33,585 nt of DNA from Candidatus Cryptobacteroides caccocaballi. Its GTDB lineage: Bacteria > Bacteroidota > Bacteroidia > Bacteroidales > UBA932. The stretch lies in contig JAGHUQ010000090.1 in NCBI GenBank assembly GCA_018064725.1, positions 1 through 33,585 on the forward strand. Direction: 5' to 3'. How positions within the stretch are numbered: position 1 is the first letter of the stretch; the number at the start of each line of letters is the position of its first letter. The translations under genes were made by a program, and so were the position numbers. Shown here piece after piece: positions 25,379-32,032 of the stretch. A model generated the notes under the pieces. The model ran no database searches and was not told the origin of the DNA. It saw only the letters and a list, made by a program, of their open reading frames with translations.

Positions 25379-26697
25379 TCCTTTACAAGTTCCTTCTGAA
25401 TCTGTTCAAGTGATTTTCCTCTGGTCTCAGGCAGCCAGAGAGCAAAGATGAGGCTCAAGCCGGCGATCACCGTGAAGAAAGAGAAAATATATTCGCCTCC
25501 TATGTTAAGGCACAGCGGGAAAATCCATGTCAGCAGCGCTGACCATACCCAGTGTGTCATGCTTCCGAAGACCTGGCCGCCGGAACGGACGTCTGTTGGG
25601 AACACTTCTGAGATGACCACCCAGATGGTTGCTCCCAGGGACAGCGCGAAAAAGGCAACATATCCCATCAGGCAGAGCAGCATGTAATAGCCCTGGAATG
25701 ACCCGATGGCGAAGCCTCTGGCGACAAGCGCCTGGCATACGACCATACCGAGGGCGCCGGAAGCGATGAGCTTCTTGCGGCCGACCTTGTCTATTATCGC
25801 CATGCCGAGCATCGTGAAGCACAGGTTCGTCAGACCTATTATCACTGACTGAAGCATGGCACCCTCACGGAAGACGCCTGATGTCTCGATGAGCCTTGGC
25901 GCATAATAGAGTATGGCGTTGATGCCGCTGAGCTGGTTGAATGTCGCGATGAGGAAAGCTATGGCAAGAGGCTTCCTGTATTTCTTCGCGAAGATGCTTG
26001 TTCCTTTGCCTGCTGTTGCTCCGAGAGACTCGCGTATTGCCGCGAGTTCCTCCTCCACGTCGGTTCCGCTCGTGCGGTTGAATATTTCCCTGGCCTCAGA
26101 TTCGCGTCCCTGCTTCACAAGCCATCTTGGACTCTCCGGAACGAAGAAAAGCAGCACAAGGAAAAGGAGTGCCGGAACTGCTTCGGATATGATCATCAGC
26201 TGCCAGTCGTTAGGCATGCCTGCAATCCAATAGTTCGTGAAATATGCCAGCACAATGCCCAGCACGATGTTGAACTGGAAAAAGGCGACAAAACGGCCTC
26301 TCCAGCGTGAAGGGGATATCTCCGCGATGTACATGGGGCCAACGACAGAGGATGATCCGACTGCGAGTCCGCCGAGGAAGCGGAAGAACATGAAGGAATA
26401 CCAGTTGACGATTGCGCCGCTTCCAACCGCTGACACCAGGTACATGGCAGCTATCACCTTCTGCGACTTCAGACGGCCGAACTTCTCGGCAGGCTTGCCG
26501 CAGAATAGGGCTCCGATGATGGTGCCGATGAGCGCTGAAGCGATTGTGAATCCATGCGCGAAATCGGACAGGCAGAAAATCTCCTGTATCTGCTTCTCCG
26601 CTCCCGAGATGACGGCTGTGTCGAAGCCGAAGAGCAATCCGCCCAGGGAAGCGACGAAGCTCACCCCGAACATGTAGGGTTTCAACGATTGTTTCAT
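25375..26697 (-). CDS. MFS sugar-porter family transporter (proton symporter type)
   Basis: 440 residues. The ATG at 26697 is chosen because it forms an ATGA overlap with the GRE stop, while the longer frame upstream reads back into the GRE gene. Twelve membrane segments are expected. Sugar-porter signatures are clear: RFLGGLAVGSS near TM4, SPSRWRGR, PESPRWLVKQGR in the central loop, NQLSGINAILYYAPR in TM7 and PETRGKSLEQI at the C-terminus. The family includes XylE, AraE, GalP and myo-inositol carriers, so the cargo is a monosaccharide or polyol. Its position between the GRE and the epimerase argues that it imports the GRE substrate or its precursor. Confidence 0.92.
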   Translation of the reverse strand: MKQSLKPYMFGVSFVASLGGLLFGFDTAVISGAEKQIQEIFCLSDFAHGFTIASALIGTIIGALFCGKPAEKFGRLKSQKVIAAMYLVSAVGSGAIVNWYSFMFFRFLGGLAVGSSSVVGPMYIAEISPSRWRGRFVAFFQFNIVLGIVLAYFTNYWIAGMPNDWQLMIISEAVPALLFLVLLFFVPESPRWLVKQGRESEAREIFNRTSGTDVEEELAAIRESLGATAGKGTSIFAKKYRKPLAIAFLIATFNQLSGINAILYYAPRLIETSGVFREGAMLQSVIIGLTNLCFTMLGMAIIDKVGRKKLIASGALGMVVCQALVARGFAIGSFQGYYMLLCLMGYVAFFALSLGATIWVVISEVFPTDVRSGGQVFGSMTHWVWSALLTWIFPLCLNIGGEYIFSFFTVIAGLSLIFALWLPETRGKSLEQIQKELVKE

Positions 26698-28760
26698 AAT
26701 GAGTATTTGATTCGGTTTATTACATGATCCTGATAGCATTCGTCCAACTCCACGAAATATCCGCTCCAGCCCCATACCCTGACGATGAGATTCCTGTGGT
26801 CTTCTGGGTGTACCTTTGCATCCAGAAGCTTTTCCTTGTTGAGGGTGTTGAGCTGCAGCTGATGGCCGCCCATGGCTATGTATGAGCGTATGAGCATCGC
26901 AAGCTTCTCGACGTTTTCCTCATTGCGGAATACCGTGTCGTCAAGCTCGATGGTCAGCGGACCTCCGTTGATGACATTCTCGAGCGAAGGCTTCGCGAAG
27001 GATTTCATCACCGATACGGGACCGTTGTGCTTGATGAACATGCTTGGCGAGTAGTTGGCAGGCATCACTTCGCCAGCCTTGCGTCCGTCGGGCGTGGCTT
27101 TCAGACCCGTCGCATGGGAGATGTAGTACATCGCGGTGCCGGTTCCTGCACGGAAGATGCCTCCCCTCTCGTTCTTCAGCCCCTCCAGGCCCTTTGCAAA
27201 CGAGTCGAGCAGCCTTGTGGCGAGAGAATCGGCATAATCGTCATCCCTTCCCATCTTGGGACTCTCGAACCGGAGTTTGCGGTATGTCGCCTCATGGCCT
27301 TCAAACCCTGAATCCAGTGCCTCCCTCATTTCCTCGACAGTCATGGTCTTGTCCTCGAAGATATTCTTCCTTATGGCGGCAAGGGAATCGACGGCAGTCG
27401 CTATTCCCGTCCCATGTATGCCGAAGTTGTTGTACTTTCCGCCGAGGGTTATGTCCTTTGCTCGCTCGAGGGTTCCGTCCATAAAGGCAGAGTATAGTGG
27501 TGCTGGAGCTATGTAAAGGTTTGTGAATTGCTTTGACAGTGCGATGCATCTGCGGCGGATGTCTTCCTCAAGCCATGCGTAATAGTCATCGAAGGACTCG
27601 AACCTGTCAAGCTGGTCAACAGATTCACTTACGGCTCCGGCGAGGGAAAGCGCTCCGATATTGACTATGTCCATGGCTTTCCCTGGGATTATGAACTCCC
27701 AGCATGCCGCAACCACATAGTCGGTCGCGTCCTCCTCGGAATACCCGAGCTTCATGAGACCGGGAATCACCACGTCATCGTTGTCGTACTGCGGAAATCC
27801 AAGGCCGCGTCTGGTTAGTTTCGCTCCAAGCTTGAACACTTCGAGAGGTGTCTTCGAGTCAACTCTCAGATTGATCTTAGGGTCAATCAGATTAAGGTCG
27901 TAGCTGGCTTCGAGGCACATCTGTGACACTTCGTTGAAAAGGCTCTTTCCAGACTTGTCGCGGCCTCCCAGCACGAGGCTTTGTCCATTGTCTCCCTGCT
28001 GCATGCCCGGGTAAAGGTCGCTGTCCTTGTTGCATGAAAGGAAGAATGACAGTATGAGTTCATATGCCTCGTCCTTTGTCAGATGTCCTTGCTCGATGTC
28101 AGACTGGTAATATGGGAAGATATACTGGTCGAAACGCCCGAGGGTGTTGTGGTAGCAGCCGCTTTCCCAAAGTCCATAGTGTACAAAACGCAGGAGCTGA
28201 AGCGCTTCGCGGAAAGACCCCGCGCCTCTGGTGCACACGTTATGGAGCACTGCTGCCAGCTCGTCGTCTTTCATCTGCACCGCGCATGACGCGTATTTCC
28301 TAATAAGATGCTGAAGCGCCTCAAGGCTGCGCACTACCGATGATGCGAAGATCTTCTCCTCTCCGTCAGAGCGCTCGGCGAGGGACGCGAAACTCTGCTT
28401 GCGGGCCTCCAGTCCTTCCTTCAGTATCGAACCGTAATCGGGGGAGATGTTGGAAAGCATACCGTTCTCATGCAGATAATGCTCTGCCTTGAGTGCCTTC
28501 CACTCCTGTTCCGTAAAGAGTGATGGGACAGATGTTATGGTACGGGTCGCAACTATCAGCTCGCCTTCGAAAATGAATGGACACTCTTCTTTCAGGAGAG
28601 TTTCAAGCATTGACGCCGCCCTTTCAGCGGCAGGCATACCCTTCGCCGCATATTCCTCGCACAAGCGGTCGATCCCGAGGGACTCGGGAGTGCGACGGAC
28701 ATAGTGATGGCTTCTGTTGAAAAAGAAATCCTTAAGCCTGCTGATTCGTTCTGTCATCAT
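26694..28760 (-). CDS. Glycyl radical enzyme of uncharacterised subfamily (not pyruvate formate-lyase)
   Basis: 688 residues from the ATG at 28760, which overlaps the activase stop as ATGA; a TTG 12 bases upstream is less likely. The PFL-like domain covers most of the protein. The active-site loop reads VVAACWEFIIPGK (Cys353, Glu355), the Cys-X-Glu pattern of GRE eliminases such as glycerol and choline enzymes, not the Cys-Cys of PFL. The C-terminal glycine-radical loop reads RVWGWSGYF (Gly664). GREs are strictly anaerobic and use a thiyl radical to cleave C-O, C-N or C-C bonds. Length is below the usual 780-850 for eliminases. Operon partners suggest a sugar or polyol substrate. The actual reaction is unknown. 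Confidence 0.85.
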   Translation of the reverse strand: MMTERISRLKDFFFNRSHHYVRRTPESLGIDRLCEEYAAKGMPAAERAASMLETLLKEECPFIFEGELIVATRTITSVPSLFTEQEWKALKAEHYLHENGMLSNISPDYGSILKEGLEARKQSFASLAERSDGEEKIFASSVVRSLEALQHLIRKYASCAVQMKDDELAAVLHNVCTRGAGSFREALQLLRFVHYGLWESGCYHNTLGRFDQYIFPYYQSDIEQGHLTKDEAYELILSFFLSCNKDSDLYPGMQQGDNGQSLVLGGRDKSGKSLFNEVSQMCLEASYDLNLIDPKINLRVDSKTPLEVFKLGAKLTRRGLGFPQYDNDDVVIPGLMKLGYSEEDATDYVVAACWEFIIPGKAMDIVNIGALSLAGAVSESVDQLDRFESFDDYYAWLEEDIRRRCIALSKQFTNLYIAPAPLYSAFMDGTLERAKDITLGGKYNNFGIHGTGIATAVDSLAAIRKNIFEDKTMTVEEMREALDSGFEGHEATYRKLRFESPKMGRDDDYADSLATRLLDSFAKGLEGLKNERGGIFRAGTGTAMYYISHATGLKATPDGRKAGEVMPANYSPSMFIKHNGPVSVMKSFAKPSLENVINGGPLTIELDDTVFRNEENVEKLAMLIRSYIAMGGHQLQLNTLNKEKLLDAKVHPEDHRNLIVRVWGWSGYFVELDECYQDHVINRIKYSL

Positions 28761-29500
28761 AATATTATGCAATGTTTGAAAACATCATGTATCTCTGGAA
28801 CCGCATCCGTGTCAAATGGCGGGTCGTATTCCCTGTCCACCATATGATACTTGGCGCCTGCAGTCTTGTGATAGCGGAGAATCTCCACCCTTTCAAGGCC
28901 AGGGGCCCCTTCCACCAGGTCCCGTACAGCCATCATGGCTTCAAGGCTGTCATTCACTCCCGGAATCAGCGGAATCCTTGCAACGAAGGGCTTGCCGCTG
29001 AACGAGAGCGTCTTGAAATTACGCAATATCAAGGTGTTGTCGACGCCTGTGTACTTCCTGTGTATATCATTGTCGACGGCCTTTATGTCAAAAAGGACAT
29101 AATCCGTCAGTTCCAGTATCTTCCTGAAAACATCTTCCGCGCAAAAGCCACTGGTCTCAATGGCCGTATGCACCTTGCCCTTGAGTATGGCGAGGACCTC
29201 CATCAGAAAGTCTGCCTGCCTCGTCGGCTCACCACCCGTGAAGGTCACCCCTCCTCCATTCATCTGGAAAAAGTCCTTGTCCTTGATAAGCAACTCGGCC
29301 AGCTCGTCAGATGATACCAGTCTCCCGCACACTTCGTCGCCGTCATGCCCATGCATGATCTGCGGCTCTCCGCTCAGGCCTTCGGGATTGTGACACCAGA
29401 CGCATCTCAGCGGACATCCCTTCAGGAAGACTGTCTTCCTTATTCCTGGACCGTCGTTGATAGCAAATTCCTCGATATTGAAAACCAGACCCTGCTTCAT
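28757..29500 (-). CDS. Glycyl radical enzyme activase (radical SAM), compact type
   Basis: 247 residues from the ATG at 29500, which begins with the canonical activase opening (MKQGLVFNIEEF, then NDGPGIRKTVFLKGCP). The radical SAM cluster is CPLRCVWC (Cys29, Cys33, Cys36), followed by GGGVTFTGGEP and DIKAVD. Activases of glycerol, choline and hydroxyphenylacetate GREs usually carry a ferredoxin-like insert with eight extra cysteines after the SAM motif. It is absent here, as in PFL activase. The enzyme abstracts hydrogen from the GRE Gly using S-adenosylmethionine. It is first in the operon, overlaps the GRE by ATGA, and surely serves it. Function is very likely; the partner is inferred from adjacency. 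Confidence 0.93.
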   Translation of the reverse strand: MKQGLVFNIEEFAINDGPGIRKTVFLKGCPLRCVWCHNPEGLSGEPQIMHGHDGDEVCGRLVSSDELAELLIKDKDFFQMNGGGVTFTGGEPTRQADFLMEVLAILKGKVHTAIETSGFCAEDVFRKILELTDYVLFDIKAVDNDIHRKYTGVDNTLILRNFKTLSFSGKPFVARIPLIPGVNDSLEAMMAVRDLVEGAPGLERVEILRYHKTAGAKYHMVDREYDPPFDTDAVPEIHDVFKHCIIL

Positions 29501-29520
29501 GGAACATGTGGTTACGTCCG

Positions 29521-29528
29521 CAAAAATA
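29521..29528 (-). promoter_or_regulatory. Candidate -7 element of the GRE operon
   Basis: On the - strand the sequence TATTTTTG fits TAnnTTTG and lies 20 bases before the activase ATG. No TTTG is found at the -33 position, consistent with a regulated promoter. Confidence 0.4.
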
Positions 29529-29538
29529 ACCATATGAT

Positions 29539-29553
29539 TCCAACTTGTTTGGA
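29539..29553. promoter_or_regulatory. Candidate GntR operator
   Basis: TCCAA-CTTGT-TTGGA is a 5-bp-arm palindrome centred between the two divergent promoters. It overlaps the -33 TTTG of the GntR gene and sits just upstream of the GRE operon -7. A second inverted pair TTTGC...GCAAA (29576-29598) lies between the -7 and the ATG. Either could bind the regulator. Confidence 0.35.
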
Positions 29554-29579
29554 CTGGTCTGAAAAATTAAATACATTTG
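29548..29579 (+). promoter_or_regulatory. Promoter of the GntR regulator gene
   Basis: TTTG (29548-29551) and TACATTTG (29572-29579) match the Bacteroidota -33 and -7 elements exactly with 20 bases between them. This is the best promoter in the window. It predicts a leader of about 20 nt to the ATG at 29607. Confidence 0.65.
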
Positions 29580-29606
29580 CAAACCACATTTTCGCAAATA
29601 GTACCT

Positions 29607-30584
29607 ATGAAAAACAGGGAACCGAAATACAGCGTCGTAGTCCATTACATCGAAGATTGCATCCGTGACGGGAAATTGCATGTCGGGGACAGGATTCCGT
29701 CAGTAAATTCCTTGAGAATCCGCTTCAATCTTTCGAGAAGTTCAGTCCTGCTTGGATTGTCCGAGCTCAAAGCCAGGGGGATCGTGGAAAGCGAACCCGC
29801 AGTGGGATGCTTCGTGAACAGCGAGAGCTTCAGCACAACACACAGGATTCTGCTTCTGTTCAACGAGTTCAACGCCTTCAAGGAAAACATTTACAAATCG
29901 TTCATGGCCAGCGTTGGAGAAAATGTGCAGGTTGACATCATGTTCCACAACTACAACAGGAATGTATTCGAGACGTTGTTGAGGAATGCCGCCGGCAAAT
30001 ACACCGATTATGTGATAATGCCTGGAAAGTTCGTCGGTACAGCTCCCTTGCTGGACAGCCTCGGTGGAAAGATTGTGCTGGTGGACCACTTCGCTTCAGA
30101 CATCAAGGGTCGCTACTCCTCTGTCGGGCAGGATTTCAGCGCGGACACCTTCAATGCCTTGCGTGACAATGTGAAGAGATTGAGGAAGTATGATAACATT
30201 ATCCTGATACAGAGCACCGACATGGAACCTGAGGAGCGATTCGAGGGCATATGCGAGTTCTGCACTGAATATGGCTTCTACCCTATCCACCTGAAGACAG
30301 CTGCCGGATGTACTCCGCACAAGAGTGATCTCTTCATCACTGCCGAGGACCGCGAGCTGGTTGAGCTCATAAAGACAGCTGCGGCTTGTAGAAAACAACC
30401 CGGTACTGATTTCGGCCTCATCTCATACAATGACACCCCTGTCAAGGAAGTCCTCTGCGGAGGCATCTCAACCTTGTCTACGGACTTCGCCCAGATGGGC
30501 GAGACTCTGGCTTCTCTTGTTTTCGACCCTGAGATAAAGACGATTGCAAATCCTTGCAGGCTCATAATTAGGGGCTCTGTCTGA
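29607..30584 (+). CDS. GntR-family regulator with LacI-type sugar-binding domain
   Basis: 325 residues from the ATG at 29607; an upstream in-frame ATG at 29577 falls inside the -7 element. Residues about 8-75 are a GntR winged helix (DGKLHVGDRIPSVNSLRIRF, NLSRSSVLLGLSELKARGIV). The remainder is a periplasmic-binding-protein-like effector domain (RILLLFNEFN, VDHFASDIKG, LISYNDTPVKEVL, GGISTLSTDF), the architecture of Bacteroidota sugar regulators such as FucR. It is divergent from the GRE operon and probably represses it until a sugar or sugar derivative binds. The domain reading is secure. Repressor rather than activator is inferred. Confidence 0.88.
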   Translation: MKNREPKYSVVVHYIEDCIRDGKLHVGDRIPSVNSLRIRFNLSRSSVLLGLSELKARGIVESEPAVGCFVNSESFSTTHRILLLFNEFNAFKENIYKSFMASVGENVQVDIMFHNYNRNVFETLLRNAAGKYTDYVIMPGKFVGTAPLLDSLGGKIVLVDHFASDIKGRYSSVGQDFSADTFNALRDNVKRLRKYDNIILIQSTDMEPEERFEGICEFCTEYGFYPIHLKTAAGCTPHKSDLFITAEDRELVELIKTAAACRKQPGTDFGLISYNDTPVKEVLCGGISTLSTDFAQMGETLASLVFDPEIKTIANPCRLIIRGSV

Positions 30585-30640
30585 GCGGAACGACTATCCA
30601 TGACTAAAATTGGACTGCTGTGGAGCAAGTTCACGTACGC

Positions 30641-30646
30641 AGGAGG
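30641..30646 (+). promoter_or_regulatory. Unusually good Shine-Dalgarno with an in-frame TTG
   Basis: AGGAGG lies 5 bases before a TTG at 30652 that is in frame with the SGNH gene. This raises the chance that translation starts there rather than at the ATG at 30673, adding seven residues before the membrane anchor. Most genes in this window lack such a site. Confidence 0.35.
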
Positions 30647-30672
30647 TAAATTTGGTCAAAGAAATATGCACG

Positions 30673-31578
30673 ATGAAAAAAACAACTGTTATCGTGGCTG
30701 GACTTGCAATCATCGCAGCAGCCGTTGTGGCCATTGCCAAGGTGGCCGACATGAGGAAGGATAATCCTGAAGACGAGAATCCCATCGGCACCATAAAGGA
30801 GACGCCTGGCCTGACTGCCATTTTCCGCAGTTGGGGTTTCATAGGCGACAGCCTTTGCAGCGGCGAGATGGAATGCTATGCTCCAGGAACCGACCATGTC
30901 TCATACAATGACATGTATGAGTATTCGTGGGGAATGCAGCTGGCACGTCTCTGCGGGGCTGAGGGATACTGCTATTCGCAGGGTGGCCAGACTGCCAAGG
31001 CATGGTTGGAAACCGAGAACAGCAGGACATGGGCGGAGGCTCGCCTTACCCCGAAACAGGCATATGTCATAGCTTTGGGCGTAAACGACTTCTATCAGTA
31101 CGAACTGGGCAATCTCCAGATGGGAGACTTGTCGACTGATGTGGACATGGAGGACTACAAAAGGAACGCCGATACCTTCGCAGGCCAGATGGCAGGTATT
31201 GTCCAGAGGGTGAAAAGCATCCAGAAAGAGGCGAAGATTTTTGTCGTGACACGCCCACGAGGCGAGGAAGGACCAATCAGCTATGAATGCTTCAATGACA
31301 TCGTAAGAGGCCTTTCCGACTTCTTCAGCGACGTCTATGTCATTGATCTGTACCGGTATGCGTGGGACTACGGAACCGCTGAGCATGTGGTGGCCAACAA
31401 ACTCAACGGCCATCTGTCAGCAGCCGGCTATCTCCAGACCGCGTATATGTTCTGTACATACATCGACTGGATAATCAGACACAATCCCGAGGATTTCAAG
31501 AATGTACCATTGATCGGAACCGGTTACATGAAGTATCCGGATGAAAACAACTCTGCAGAATCGAATAATGAAAACTGA
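30673..31578 (+). CDS. Membrane-anchored SGNH/GDSL-family hydrolase
   Basis: 301 residues from the ATG at 30673. An N-terminal hydrophobic segment (about 4-24, TTVIVAGLAIIAAAVVAIA) looks like an uncleaved anchor or signal. SGNH blocks follow: FIGDS (nucleophile Ser60), YSQGGQTAK (block II Gly), ALGVNDF (Asn138) and LNGHLSAAGY (His247). The usual Asp of block V is replaced by Asn in NGH. SGNH enzymes in PULs are mostly carbohydrate acetyl- or acyl-esterases, and that is the likely role. It lies 88 bp after GntR on the same strand and probably shares its transcript. A truncated lipoprotein gene follows 1 bp after its stop. Confidence 0.75.
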   Translation: MKKTTVIVAGLAIIAAAVVAIAKVADMRKDNPEDENPIGTIKETPGLTAIFRSWGFIGDSLCSGEMECYAPGTDHVSYNDMYEYSWGMQLARLCGAEGYCYSQGGQTAKAWLETENSRTWAEARLTPKQAYVIALGVNDFYQYELGNLQMGDLSTDVDMEDYKRNADTFAGQMAGIVQRVKSIQKEAKIFVVTRPRGEEGPISYECFNDIVRGLSDFFSDVYVIDLYRYAWDYGTAEHVVANKLNGHLSAAGYLQTAYMFCTYIDWIIRHNPEDFKNVPLIGTGYMKYPDENNSAESNNEN

Positions 31579-31579
31579 T

Positions 31580-31687
31580 ATGAAGCGCTTACTTCCAGTT
31601 CTCCCGCTCATGCTTCTCGCAATGGCATGTGATAGCGGGGAGGGTGAGATGCGGACGCGTCCATCCCCCTCTCACAGGGGGATTTGA
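31580..31687 (+). pseudogene. Truncated lipoprotein gene (signal peptide only)
   Basis: An ATG 1 bp after the SGNH stop starts MKRLLPVLPLMLLAMAC-DSGEGEM, a perfect lipoprotein signal with lipobox AMAC (Cys17). After about 24 codons the sequence turns into the hairpin repeat cluster at 31663 and the frame ends at TGA 31685-31687. The gene was evidently the next member of the operon and has lost its body. Its original product cannot be known. Confidence 0.7.
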
Positions 31688-31727
31688 CCGGCAAAGCCGG
31701 CCACATCCCCGCCCCGCTGCGCGGGGC
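31663..31727. repeat. Cluster of three consecutive GC-rich hairpins
   Basis: ATCCCCCT/AGGGGGAT (31663-31683, 8-bp arms), CCGGC/GCCGG (31688-31700) and GCCCCGC/GCGGGGC (31711-31727, 7-bp arms, TGC loop) follow each other and replace the end of the lipoprotein gene. Parts recur in the same order at 2022-2063, which suggests a dispersed intergenic repeat. Confidence 0.65.
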
Positions 31728-31730
31728 TTT

Positions 31731-31793
31731 GCCAAACAAAAATAAAAGGTAGCACTCAAGCAAGCTTGGCGCTACCTTTTATTTTCGTTTGGC
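31731..31793. terminator. Long inverted repeat, probable bidirectional terminator
   Basis: Arms 31731-31753 and 31771-31793 pair at 22 of 23 positions around a 17-base loop. The core GGTAGC/GCTACC stem is flanked by an A-rich tract on the left and TTTTATTTT on the right, so it can end transcription from both sides. The extension to GCCAAAC/GTTTGGC is longer than most terminators need, so an element-end role is possible. Confidence 0.6.
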
Positions 31794-31914
31794 GGTGAGA
31801 GGGGCACTTGTACCCCTGTAATAGTATATAATAGCACGCAATAAATAGTAATTGATTATCAATGCTATAGCGATATTTAGAAATAATAGCCGATATTAGG
31901 AGATACAAAATATT

Positions 31915-31940
31915 GTGCGTAAATTTGGTGCGTAAATTTA
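31915..31940. repeat. Tandem 13-bp direct repeat upstream of the integrase
   Basis: GTGCGTAAATTTG (31915-31927) is followed at once by GTGCGTAAATTTA (31928-31940). It lies in the 239-base AT-rich stretch 31794-32032 that otherwise holds no gene. A looser pair (ATAGCGATATTTAG and ATAGCCGATATTAG, about 31867-31899) lies before it. Repeats before integrase genes are commonly arm-binding or attachment sites. Confidence 0.55.
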
Positions 31941-32032
31941 AGGCCGGCCCCAAAAGTGGGCAAACCTATAGAATTTGTGCTAACTGCATTTGCTACACTT
32001 CTACACACCGGCCCCGAAAAACTAAAGGCACC

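Noticed and set aside
26694..28760. Pyruvate formate-lyase (pflB)
   Set aside because: PFL has adjacent catalytic cysteines. This protein has Cys-Trp-Glu, a shorter length and sugar-linked neighbours, so a plain PFL label would be misleading.
31731..31793. Terminal inverted repeats of a small transposon
   Set aside because: The two arms are only 17 bases apart with nothing between them. The A/T tracts fit a bidirectional terminator better.
31913..32032. Upstream extension of the integrase to the ATG/GTG region at 31913
   Set aside because: It would translate the tandem 13-bp repeats. The MTNFYLDTHPDKKGD start at 32033 fits the usual N-terminus of this integrase group.
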